NCBI GenBank assembly: GCA_050084515.1
Contig: CM114271.1
Location: 9,858,001-9,922,000 of the forward strand
Source: Blasia pusilla
Lineage: Eukaryota; Marchantiophyta; Marchantiopsida; Blasiales
Reading direction: 5' to 3'
Length of the DNA: 64,000 nt
Made by a program: the position numbers and the translations under genes. The notes beneath the pieces were generated by a model, which saw only the letters and a program-made list of their open reading frames with translations, was not told where the DNA came from and did not search any database. Positions 1 to 10,916 of this stretch are shown in pieces (the stretch's first letter is position 1; each line of letters begins with the position of its first letter).

Positions 1-571
1 AATTTATGCTTTCGGGAGACGTTGCCGCTGACGTTGACGTATGTATTTCATCTACTTGGTGAACAGATCCGAAAATTCGTCGCACACGTACTTGCAAAGT
101 TTTGCATTCGTGTATTGCGAGCATTGTTCGTGTGATCGAGGTTTTGTGTTTGCAGAAGCTGTGTGGTGAGTGATGCGTCCCTACCTTGTGTACTGTTACA
201 GAGGTAGTGCGAATGTCTGGCTTGGGCTCCGAGATTCGAATCTACTCGGTACCAGGCCTTCCTAGTTACTTAGTTTCTCGTCTCCCTCCTCTTCTGTCGT
301 CTTTCCTCTCTCTGAAAATTAGGCAGCTCACTTCACTATCCACACTAGCGTGACAAGCACGCTATTCGGTGGTTGTTTGTTAACGAGTTATAATTGCACC
401 TTGTCTCCGATCATGCAATAGCAGGGAGCTGCAGTCAGGGGCCTAATGTTGGTTCAAACTCCTCTAATCTCATGCAATGTTGTGCAGACAGACGCACTGT
501 AAGGTCCATTTCGAGAAAGGTCAGACTTGCCGCGGCTCTGACTGCTAGCTTTGAGTCGAAGGAATCGCAAC
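1..571 (+). other. Upstream region / 5' leader of the TRM-like gene
   Basis: No coding region is supported here. The stretch precedes the first ATG of the TRM-like gene and probably holds its promoter and 5' UTR. A pyrimidine-rich tract at about 281-312 (repeated ctcct/tctct) is the only obvious local bias. I see no clear TATA box, and a leader intron cannot be excluded. Confidence 0.4.
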
Positions 572-3500
572 ATGCCGCGCGGGGAGGTCGCTAGACAGAT
601 CAGCTTGTTTGCTGATAGTACCCCACCTGGTTGTATGGGTGGCATGCTGCAAATGTTTGACTGGAACAGCGCTCTTTTAGGGAAGAAACTTCTTACGGAT
701 CCAGACTTCGCTGATGGTGAGTTTCAAACTGGACCCTGTATATGTCGTGTACAGTTTCACGTTTCCTTTCCACAGCAATTCCATGCCTCTCCAATGGTTT
801 TCCCATCTTAGTTGGAAGTTGCGCACTAATCACAATAAGTGCAGTGTGAGCCGATATGCACTTCCCCGAGCTTTATCTCATCTCCGCAATTTCAGGCACC
901 AGGATCTACACGCGAAATTCATGGCTATGTATTGTATCGTGTGATCGACATAGATTCATTATTTTTACTCTGAGCCTGAATGATTGACAGGCCTTGAAGC
1001 TCCGAGGAACAGTCTTGACATGTTGGGAGGAAGTGTAGGAAATGTCGACACCCCCAAGAGGAGTTCAGCTAGGAAAGAAGACGGGCCGGTAATTCCGACT
1101 GCCTTACTTGCTGTGTAATATATTCGGCCGGACCTTGCAGCGTGTTAGCACCTTTCAGTTGTTCCCTTACTATCTCAGATCGGCTTCGGAATGCTGTTTT
1201 TCTCACTTCCTCGATCTTGGTTGCAGTACTCTTTCAAGGTTGGGAAGTCCCTGGTTCCTCCCAGGGATTCGTCCGCTTCCGTCAGAGAGTCGGTCGCTTC
1301 CAGGGATTCGTCTGTTTCCACTAGAGATTCGTCTGTCTCTGCTGACACGGAGAAGAGGCGTCGGAGCACGAGTGTGGTTGCGCGTCTCATGGGACTCGAT
1401 CCACTACCGGATGCAACGTCTGTAGCCCCGTCGCAACAAACTCCACCAACAGCACCAAATCAGCCGAAGATTTCGAAGGAGAAGTTCATATTTGCTCAGA
1501 AATTGCTGAAAGATGCGAAAGATGTGCAATCTGCAACCAGCGAGCAAGTGAGAGATTCGGAATTGAAGGTCGTAAGGGATTCGAGAGTGCCCTACATTGA
1601 GCAAGGAAGAACTTCCGAATTGAAGTCTTTGAGAGAGCAAAGCATTCTCAGAGCCATGCAGCATCAGCGCGCTGACGTAGACCAGCTTTCAGACAAGGAC
1701 GAGGATTTTGAACCCCTCCCCTTCCGTGATCATCCTCAAGAGAAACAACTACAAGAGTTCAAGAAGCAGTTTGCCACCAAGCTAGCCATTCAAAGCCACG
1801 AGAATCGCGAAAGGCGTCAGTCGGAGTCCTTCAATCGTGAGGTCGAGGTCAAACGTGTCATGGTTCAAGAAAAGATGGACGAGGCCAAAGCAGTGCTCGC
1901 GCGTGGAGAGAAAAATGACCCGAAGCGCCTGGCAGCTGCACTCGACAAGCTCAACAAATCGAGGGAGTTCCAGGAGGTTTTGGAAGTGCTGCAATCGAAC
2001 AAGGAGTTCTTTCTAAAATTTCTCCAAGAGCCAAACGCAATCCTAGCTGATAAGCACCTTCAAGAGCCCATGGCGGAAGAGAAAGTGTACAACAATACAC
2101 CCCCAGAGACTGTAGAAGTTATGAAGCCCAAGGAGGAGGTCAAGTCGACCGAGAAGAAGAGCAAGGGTGGCATCAGCCCGAGTTCTTTCGCCAGGCGGTT
2201 CATGGAATCGCGGAGGAATCATGAGCCCAAGCAGAAGAAAGGTCACAGCTCGTCGAAATCTCGGGTGGAGGAGATGAGCCCGTCTGTGTCCTCTGCCTCC
2301 TCTGTAACTTCATTGCTTCCGACATTGCGGAGAAGCAAAGCGCCATCCGTCGACAAGGAGCTGACCGTGCGCACCGCTCAGGAGTACAGCAAGCAAACGT
2401 CCTCGTTGGAAAGCCTCAATAAGAAGGACACATACTCGCCGGGTAAAATTGTTCTTCTGAGACCAGGCTCCAACGATAGCACCGAGATTAGTAGTCCGGC
2501 CTCGGTCCCAAGCTACTCCCCACGACACTTCCGGATCGTGAAGGAGTTGAAAGAGTCCAGAGGTTATGCTGTAGAGTCCAGAGCAGTTCCAGAGCAGCAG
2601 CATCTCTACCGAGAGTCCAGTAGGAGTTCTTCGAGGGAGAAAGGCAGGCATAGTGTTGACTGCTGGGAGAATTATGCTAGTGAAGAGACAAGTAGGCATG
2701 GCAAAGAGATTGCTAGGCATCGAGCCAAGGAGAGAGAAAGATCCAAAGAGTCCAGAGACATTGCTAGAGACATCATCCGGGAAGCGAGGGCAGGTGTTGT
2801 GAGAGAGCTAGGAGGTAGAGGAGAGATCTCATCCCTTGTGGGCGACGGATCGCTCTCTCGAAGTGCTAGCACTGGCAGAAGAATTACGCTTCTAAGAATG
2901 GCGCCAGACAGCGGGGATGTCACTGGCAGTAGCGATGGAGAAGCCACTCCATATAGTGCACCCGGACGAGATTATCACCACCTTAGATCGGGAACAACGA
3001 CAGGTCTCTCTAGCCCTGCCGGTTCACGAACCAGCCGCTCCCACGAGTCTATCACACCTTTCACCCACTGCAGCACTCCTAAGATGGCAGACGGGAGAAG
3101 AAAATCGTCTGCTGAGAGGCAGAAAGAAGCGGCGTTGCTCGCTGTGCAATTGGAAGAGCAACGGCATCATCTACAGATGCAAAAGGAGCTTTCCACTCCG
3201 AGGCGGTCGTCGTCATCGGCCTCACAAGAAGGTACTCGATCCGGTTCGCCTCGGCGGAGTTCCTCCCAGATCTCTTCCAAAGTTTTGAGGAAAGCCATTG
3301 TAGGTTCCCTCTTGGATACCCAAGTGCTATCTGATTCCAGGCAAGATCAGGATTCGAGCACCAGGCACAGCCACGACAAGGCAATGAGACCGAAGCTGCT
3401 CTTTAAAGGGGAGAGGGTGATGAGTGCCATACCCAGCGAAGATGAAAGTGCCGTGAGTTCTCCAAGGAACCTACAAAGATGCCGATCGGTACCTAACGCT

Positions 3501-5619
3501 GCGGTCATGAGGGAGAGATCTCGTGCAGACCACCCCCCACTGCAGTCACAGAACACCAGATCATCCAGTCCCTTGCGTTCACACGAACCAGTAGTTGTTG
3601 TAGAGTCAGTTGTGCATCCTGGTTCAGCTGGCCATTCTCCAGCCAGCCGGGAGTTTGCCGACTCATACAAGAGGGGAGTGCAGGCTGTTGGAAGTCTGTT
3701 TGCTAGAGCCAAGAGCAAAGAGAGGAACAAAATCTTTACGAGGAACCGGAAAAAAGGTCATGCCGATCAGCTGAGTTTGCACGAATCGTCTCAAGTGAGC
3801 TCGGTGACTTCAGCGGGAGATTATGGAGCACAATGCGATTTGAGCGATGCAACTCCTCTCGAGTGGAGTGGTGTTCTGTCTGCTCAGGAGGACTCCGAAG
3901 CTGACTCTGACGTGAAGAGAATCTCCATTGCCAGTGATGCAGCGAGCATAGACCATCCAACATCTAGACCATGCGTCGAGAAGGACCTGCTCCAAGCGCT
4001 CTCTATGTTGACTCCTCGCACGCAGCAAGTTCGCGTCAACGTTGATATGGCAACGGACCAGTGCTGCAATAGTCCCGCGGCGATCGAACAATGCTACGAC
4101 AGTCCCAAGGCCTCTGACATGAACTGCGCTATCTCAGTCATTGATGTTACCGATCATTTGGAGGTATAATGGTTTCTTTAACGTTCGTCTGCTCCAGTAA
4201 TTCATTCCTCTCGTTTTACAAGTTCGGCTTCGGAGATGAGAAAGAAATAGCAATTCGGACGAGTGAGCTTACTGGGATATTTCTCGCATTTTCAGGTTCC
4301 TTTGGCAGAGCACGCGGCAAAAAGTCCGAAAACAATCCGTTCCGTAGCGACGGAGAGTCCAAGAAGCGAAGATCTGGACGTCCTGAAAACATGCGTCGAT
4401 GTTGGTGGCCAACCGAGCCCCGTTTCAGTTTTGGATTCTCCATTCGAAGAGGAGAGTCCGAGTCCTCAGGAGAATTTCAAAGAAATCACTTCTGACCTCC
4501 AAGGTAATTCGTCTGCGATAAATGCTTTGTTTATAGTAAACTTGGAGCGTATCTTGCCGTTTATTTTCTTCTCAAGTAAATTGAATCCGCAAGCTCTGTG
4601 GGGTCTATGTACGATCCGCAAGTAGATTTGCAGGGGTATACTGAATTGTAGCAGGGGTTCTTCTCCGCACATTGAGGCCTCTGTCGCCGTTCGAGACGGG
4701 AGCTTGACAAGAATCTTTTGTGTTTCTTATTGCTTGGAATCGAGCAGAATTACGTCTTCGTCTGCGTCTTCTGAAGTTGGATGGAAGCGAGAGACCGAGA
4801 CCTAGTCTTGATAGTACGGCAGAAGAGGATCATGAGACACCGGACGTGACGGTCTGCCAGGAATTCGTTGTGCGAGAGGCTGACAGCCCGGCGGAGATTG
4901 CTGATTTGTGCCACAATGAAATTTACCTGCAATCGAAACCTGAGACCCCAACGTTCGTTGAAGTTCTCCGCGTTTCTGCAGCGGAGGCAATCAATCAGGA
5001 TCGAGCTCTTCTGGAGAGCATAGACCTTGAAGGCATTCCTTATCCAGAGGGTAGGAAAGAAGATTTGGTATACGTTCGGGATCTGCTGGTGGCGTCCGAA
5101 TTCGTCCAAAGTGTCTCCCGGATCTTCACAAGATGGCACTCGCCGAATCAACCCCTGGACCCTATTTTATTTGAAAACCTCGAGGATTACTACAATGGTT
5201 GTCAGCCCCAATTCTTAGTGCAGGAAGGGCACATGAAGAGCACAGCTGGAGTGACGGCAGAGCTTGCGGTGAAGCAAGATCACCGTCTGCTATTCGACGC
5301 GGTGAACGATGTGCTCTTGAAGAAGTTGGGCCCTTACTTGACCTTCCATCCTTGGGTTCAACCCAGTAATCCTCTGCTGCTGCGACCCATTGCCACGGGC
5401 CGCCAGCTAGTGTTGGAGACATGGACAGCCTTGTGCTCTTCATTTCCCTCAGCTTTCTCGGATGCCTCCAGCTCCCTGTTGGAAAGGGAGCTCAGCGAAG
5501 GCACGGACTCGATTTGTCACCGTCACAACCTGGAGCAGCTCGGGTTGGAGCTGGAGAGAGCCATCCTCAACGACTTGATTGACGACACGGTTCTCTCCCT
5601 CACTCAACTCAGTCACTAA
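572..5619 (+). CDS. TRM/LONGIFOLIA-like protein (DUF4378), five coding exons
   Basis: Proposed exons are 572-716, 991-1088, 1227-4163, 4296-4503 and 4748-5619. All junctions are GT..AG, phases match, and the total of 4,260 nt gives 1,419 aa plus stop. The N-terminus carries GCMGGMLQMFDW, like the conserved start of LONGIFOLIA/TRM proteins. RLMGLDPLP (about residues 134-142) is the family's M3-type motif. A long Ser/Arg/Glu-rich, probably disordered middle follows. QPSPVSVLDSPF lies at about 1099-1110, and a DUF4378 domain runs from about 1165 to the end (LLFDAVNDVLLKKLGP, then a C-terminal LERAILNDLIDDTV). Known TRM proteins recruit TON1/PP2A to cortical microtubules and control cell elongation and division plane. 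That role is inferred from family only. I chose ATG 572 because it opens the motif-bearing exon; an in-frame TTG upstream at 551 is not a likely start. No lesion is seen. It is the only apparently functional host gene in the window. Confidence 0.88.
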
Positions 5620-6672
5620 ATTAATCGAAACTAATCTCACCAATCGTCACCACCGTGTCACAATTACTTTCAATTTCACTCACTCGCACTCATTTGGCAA
5701 CTCGGTCAAATGTTTGTCGGTAACTTCATTCATACCACTACCAGCAAGCCTTTTGAGATTTCAGTCAAGTCTACATCAGTGGTCAGCTAACGACCCTGCC
5801 TCTCTTGGGATGTACACTGACGTCAAGATTGAGTGTCTTGTCATCCTGGTCTTATTGAACTTCGCACCACCCACCAGAGGGCTGACAAGCAGTTGACTAC
5901 TGTAACTACTTCATCCATCTTTGGTTATATGATGTCAAGTGGACGAAGCCTTTCTTTGTTAGGAAGGTCCGCCGCACCCATTCAGATTTCAGGAGTTGGC
6001 CTTATTCTGGATGTATATATACTTTCGCCATCGAGAAGAAACTCTCCCTTCTTGGAATTTCACGAGCTCCAGAAATATCAAGAGCGCTATCGGCAAGTTG
6101 CCAGCTTCCACGTCTTTATGTCATTTTCGTGATGAACAAGAGCTTCTTGTCTGGATATGGTTTCCGAACGGATCCATCCGCAGCAGCCGCTCATGTACAC
6201 CAGCATCTGGATTTTCGTGAAGGTCGACTTATTCCAGGAGCAGTATTGGGCCAGCTCTAACGCTGGAAGGAGGTATCATTTGGACAGGAGAAATACAACT
6301 CTATCGAAAGACGCAACTTTCGGCGTTTTGAGTCCGCTATGACTCCCCGGTATTCGGCAGTATCGCATCGCAGCTCATGTCATCCCCGCCTCCATAACTT
6401 ATGACATTCTTCTTCCCAAACGAGTGTTTGAAGTACTATATGTAGATCCTCTGTTTTATTCTCTTATTGCCAAATACAGGCATAGGCTAAGCAGCCCTAT
6501 AGAAGAAAAATTATGAGAGCATCTCTCGATGCTCCTCTATTGTACAAGTTCGAGCTGCAACAGATGTGATTCATTCATCTTTAAGTCTGCACATTGTCTG
6601 GAATTTCCGCCACTTTAAGTCATCCGGTTCTCCGTTGAATTCTTCCCCGAATGTCAAATCGGTGAGTATTTA
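5620..6672 (+). other. 3' flank of the TRM-like gene
   Basis: This is non-coding sequence after the TRM stop codon, with only short open frames that lack recognisable motifs. It probably contains the 3' UTR. I could not place a polyadenylation site with confidence. Confidence 0.4.
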
Positions 6673-6963
6673 TTCGAGTATATTTCAGCCGATACGTTAT
6701 CTCGATCATCATAATTTCAGGCAAAGTTAATACATAACCTAGACATAGACCTTCCGTTCTAGCGCCTAATCTTAGGCTTAAGTGAACATTCAGATCGTTG
6801 GCTTGCTGCCATCTACAGATGCTATTCTCACTTTCTGTTTCGAGTATATTTCAGCCGATAAACTATCTCGCTCATCATCATTTCAGGCACATTTTATACA
6901 TAACCTAGACATAGACCTTATGTTCTTGCGCCTAAGTGAACATTCAGATCGTTGGCCTGCTGT
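6673..6963. repeat. Imperfect tandem duplication, about 166 bp offset
   Basis: Two adjacent copies share a long block. The first begins with cgagtatatttcagccgata near 6674 and the second repeats it near 6840. Both continue through tacataacctagacatagac and end in aagtgaacattcagatcgtt. Copy 1 has a short extra segment (taatcttaggc). No coding content or element ends are recognised. Confidence 0.8.
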
Positions 6964-8180
6964 AGGAGATAGAGTGGAAGAGGGGAGTCATCATACAAGA
7001 GAGAAATGGTTAGAAGAGAGGAGAGAGGGAACCCAAAAGATTTTTTTTCTTAGAGAATTTTTGGTAATTTGAAAAGAAATTTCTATGGGTTGAAGAGAGG
7101 AAAAAAAATTTAGTTCATATCTTACATTTATGTTTTTTTTAGACATTTTCTCCCCACATTTAAAAAAATAAATTTATTAGGCATTTACTCCCCATTCCTT
7201 TTTCCTTTCTTCCCCGCTATGGCAACATATCTAAATCCGATAAGTTGCACCATACATGAAATAATATCGTATCCAATCAACACTCGGTACGAAATTACAA
7301 AATTGGAATAATTCATTGGAAGTACAAATGTGGAACAATTCACTTTTTCCATCCAAGGTCCGAAAAAGATATCATTTAAGAATAATGATGAAAGTTCAAG
7401 TTTGCAGTTCCAAACTACACTCTCAAACCTGATGTTGCATCCTTACAGTCGCTTGTTTAAAATACTACACACTTCCTTCTTTTGGAGACAAAATCAGTAG
7501 GTGGATTCCTACTCTTCGGTCTGACTTTCTAAAAGCTATGAGCAAAACATAATACATAGCCTTAAAAGGGAAGTACCTTTTCTCCCTTGTCTCTCTATGG
7601 ACAAAATTATCACACGAATATGTAGGAAAGCAATAGACGTGCACAACCATCTCGAATAACTAAGTTTGTGGCACCCATACCAAGGAGGGACCCACGAAGC
7701 AAGTCATGATCATGGATCCTAGGAGGCAAGACCTTGGTGTGACCCACCAAATTTGCAACCTAGACTAGCTAGTCGTGAGACTAGGAAGGGCGGCGAAACC
7801 AATCGCGGGACTAACGCTAGATTAGACGTGCACGTGTCTTGTGACTAGCTTTAGGTGAGAAGGGGAGTAGCTACTTGTAGGGACAAAGCCAAGGCAAGTA
7901 AGTTTCGAGACCTTAGAGCCAAGCACCAAGTCAATTAAGAGAAGCAAGGAACATATGAGTAGTCAAGAAGGGCTCGACGTCTCAAAACTAGTCACGAAAC
8001 ACAAAGTGTGTCAAGACAACCATGAGACGCCAAACACAAAGTCAATGTGGGGGCTAGCCAAGAGACACATGGAACACGGGTCCAAGCTCCAAGATGTGTT
8101 TGGGTAGCCAAGAGTTGCATAAGCTGCAAGAAGCCTCCGCCAAGCCATCTTGATGGTCAAATGTCAAATGCTGGTCCGCA
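6964..8180. other. AT-rich intergenic DNA, no gene seen
   Basis: The part from about 7020 to 7660 is AT-rich with homopolymer runs. The part from about 7660 to 8180 is less AT-rich and contains repeated gagacta/caagtca-type words. I see no coding region, RNA gene or clear element boundary. The 7660-8180 part may be old transposon sequence flanking the LTR at 8181, but I cannot assign it. Confidence 0.4.
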
Positions 8181-8238
8181 TGTCGTGCGCCTACTCCTCT
8201 TGAACATCAATCTTCAGTATTGTGGAAGCCTACGTTTA
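8181..8238 (-). repeat. Old gypsy LTR, 3'-terminal piece
   Basis: Read on the minus strand this piece ends in gtaggcgcacgaca, the same terminus as both chromovirus LTRs in the window. It is preceded by a diverged version of the shared cgcttccgcaacaaacaaga block. The LTR continues at 15654 beyond the chromovirus that split it. No primer-binding site follows the terminus, so it is a solo LTR or a 3' LTR. Confidence 0.75.
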
Positions 8239-9269
8239 TGTCGCGACCCTCATAACCAAACAACACCAAATACGCGCCAAGCGAAACATCAGAACTCAAA
8301 GGAACTCACGCCGCGAGGTTTGCGCTTTGGAGAGGCGTTTGGAAGAGTCTCTTGGAAAAGTCTAAGAGACGAAACGTGGAACATAGTTGTGCGTTTCATG
8401 CATTAGTGGTCGCGACCAGGAAACCTAGACCAAACGCGAGCCGAGACTTGAGAAGAGTTGAGTCTCGGAGGTTGGTTGCCAAGGAGGTGAGAACCAGTTT
8501 GGAACACGGCTAGCGTTTGGGAGAATCTGACTGTGTTTAGGACCATAACGTTGAGCTCCGAGATGCGTTCGGGACAAGTAAGGGCGCGTTGGAAAGCTGA
8601 TCTTGAGACGCTTCCAACGCACCAAAGATCTCAGCAAACGCATAAGTACAGGCTGAGATATTGGCCGAAAACGATTCAGAGAGCAATCGGGTTGAGGGCC
8701 AGTTGAGGGGGCCAGGTGTCTTTCCTAAATGTAGGGGCCCCGGAGATCCCCAGAAGTACTAGTAAGGGGAGTACCTTCTCTGAGATGTCTCGGGAAACGA
8801 AACCCCACTTTGGGCGCCAAACGGCGTTTCAGAGGCACGGGATGAAACGGGAGTTTGGCGCGGAAACCCGAAACCCAAACCTGATCCAAGGGAGTGGACT
8901 TTGTACGCCACACTTGGATTCCAACCCGAGATTCACTTCGTGCGAGTCTTGGTGAGGAACTCATTGGATGTTCATCGGACAGATTGGAACCGCTTAGGCG
9001 CGCGAAACGCCGCTTTGAGTTCCTGAACCGACAGAAAGTCATCCCAAGTCTTTCGAGACTTGCCCGTGTTGGAAACCGCGAAACTAGGAAGGTTGAGCTT
9101 GAAGAGAGAGTCCGAGACGAGAACTCGGAAAGTAATCCCGCTGATTGATCCAAGACCCGACTAACCGAAGTGCGTGTTTGGATGCAGATCAGCGTTGAGA
9201 GCGTGACCTACTGAACGCACGCTTCCGCAACAAACAAGATTAACGTTCAAGGAGAGTAGGCGCACGACA
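8239..9269 (+). repeat. 5' LTR of chromovirus 1
   Basis: It begins TGTCGCGACCCTCATAACC and ends GGCGCACGACA. It matches 14622-15648 along its length, with scattered substitutions and small indels (for example around 8715, 8840 and 9010). A 5' copy of the TSD (GTTTA) abuts it. Confidence 0.95.
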
Positions 9270-9271
9270 CG

Positions 9272-9283
9272 TGGTATCAGAGC
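9272..9283 (+). other. Primer-binding site of chromovirus 1
   Basis: TGGTATCAGAGC two bases after the 5' LTR is the complement of the 3' end of plant initiator methionine tRNA, the usual primer for plant gypsy elements. Confidence 0.9.
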
Positions 9284-9421
9284 AATTCCTTGATGAGCGT
9301 GAACTTGGGGTCGTTGAAGATCTGGACGTTTGGGGAGAACTCAAGGTAGCCGGAAGACCGCGACGCCGAGGAGGAACGCAAGAGGCGAGGAGGAGATCTG
9401 AGAAAAGGCGACGACTCGCAA

Positions 9422-10895
9422 ATGGCGACCAAGGACGAAGAACCGAGGAAACCGCGAGTCAAAGCAAAGAAGCCAAGAGACGAATCAATGACGGACCGAG
9501 AGCCGGAGGTGGAATTTGCGACTCCCGAAGTGCCGAGTCCCAGACATGAGGATGTTCCAACCGAAAATCTTTCCGCGGGACCTTCGGGTCCAAACTTAAA
9601 CGACCCGGCCTTTTATGCCCAAATGATGGGAGTGATGAAGGTGATGGCGGACCAGATGGCTGAACAGAGCAAGGTGATCTCGGAATTCAAGTCAAATGGA
9701 GCCTCTAGTTCTGGCAAGAAGCTTTGTAAGACTAATTTGCCAACGCCATTCACAGGAATGGGGCGTTCTCGGAAAGTGAGCGAGTTTCTAACGGAACTCG
9801 AACTCTATTTCAAGTGCAAAAAGCGAGATGAACAAGACAAGGTGATCAGAGCGGTCACGTTTCAAGGATCACGCTCTCCATTGGTGGACGGCTCACCGCA
9901 AAGAACATCTAGGTCGTGGGAAAACGTTGAGTTGGGAAGATTTCAAGGAGTTGATTGGGAATCGATTCACTCCGGAATATCAGGAGTACCGCGATGGCAT
10001 GGAGGTGGTGAGGTTGCGCCAGAGTGGATCACTTGGTGCTTATGTGCGAGAGTTTAGTGCGCTCATGAGTGCACTTTCCACGGACGAACATACTAAAAAG
10101 GTGATCTTCCTAAGTGGGCTCAAACCGAGTGCCGAGAAGGCTCTCTTTCGTATGCCTCACATCCCAGAGACGTGCGCGGACCTCTTGAGACTAGCCGAGC
10201 GGATTGGGGACGATGAAGTCCAACACCCGAAACCCTTTGAGACAAAAAGTTTTTCTAAGTTACAGAAGAATAAAGGGACATCCAAGAGGGTTTGGAATGG
10301 GGGTGAGCGCGACCACGGAGGGTCTCTCGCCCCAGCGGCGAAACGAGTGGAACTCAACGCGAAGCCGAAGGGGCCGCCGTTTACGAAGTCAACGAATGCC
10401 AAAGTGATTTGTTATAATTGTGGCGAACCCGGGCATATGGCTAAGGAATGTGTGAGGCCCAAGGTTAGTAAACCGAGTATGATTGCGTTTGCCGCTAAGC
10501 ATTTATCGGAGGGAGATCTAGATACATCTCTACAAGTCACCAAGAGAACGCCCAATTTGGTTTACCTAGGATCCAAGATCGCTAATCGCGATGTGATGTT
10601 GCTCGTTGATACAGGTGCTTCGCACTCATTCTTGAGTCCGAGAATCGTAAAAACGTTGGGATTGCCAACCACCAAAGCGGATGAACCCATTAGGGTAGGA
10701 TTCGCGGGAGGAAAATCCCACCAGACATCAGATCTGGTTTTAGGGCTAGTTGTGAGATGCGGAGTGTTTGAGTTGAAAGAGAATTTTTCTGATTTGTTGA
10801 GATGGACGGAATCGACGGAGTCTTGGGGAACACGTTCTTGGATGCGTATGAGGTGGGGCGAGGCGGAGACCTTTGAGGTTAAGCGTCTTGGTTAA
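9422..10895 (+). pseudogene. gag-protease region of chromovirus 1 (frameshifted)
   Basis: The frame opens at ATG 9422 with a charged N-terminus and carries the retrotransposon gag core. It shifts frame near 9870-9930 and continues in the frame of 9927-10895. The second part has the zinc knuckle CYNCGEPGHMAKEC (10410-10451, CX2CX4HX4C) and the aspartic protease motif LLVDTGASHSF (about 10599-10631). The gag protein would form the particle and the protease would process the polyprotein. The shift inside the capsid part means no intact gag is made from this copy. Confidence 0.9.
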
Positions 10896-10916
10896 CGGCA
10901 AACGGACGGACGTCGA

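Noticed and set aside
551-571. TTG codon at 551 as the start of the TRM-like protein
   Set aside because: An ATG lies in frame at 572, and non-ATG starts are rare in plant nuclear genes.
1191-1226. Start of the large TRM exon at 1191
   Set aside because: The stretch before 1227 is intron ending ..TTGCAG. Joining at 1227 keeps phase with exon 2 and the family motif order.
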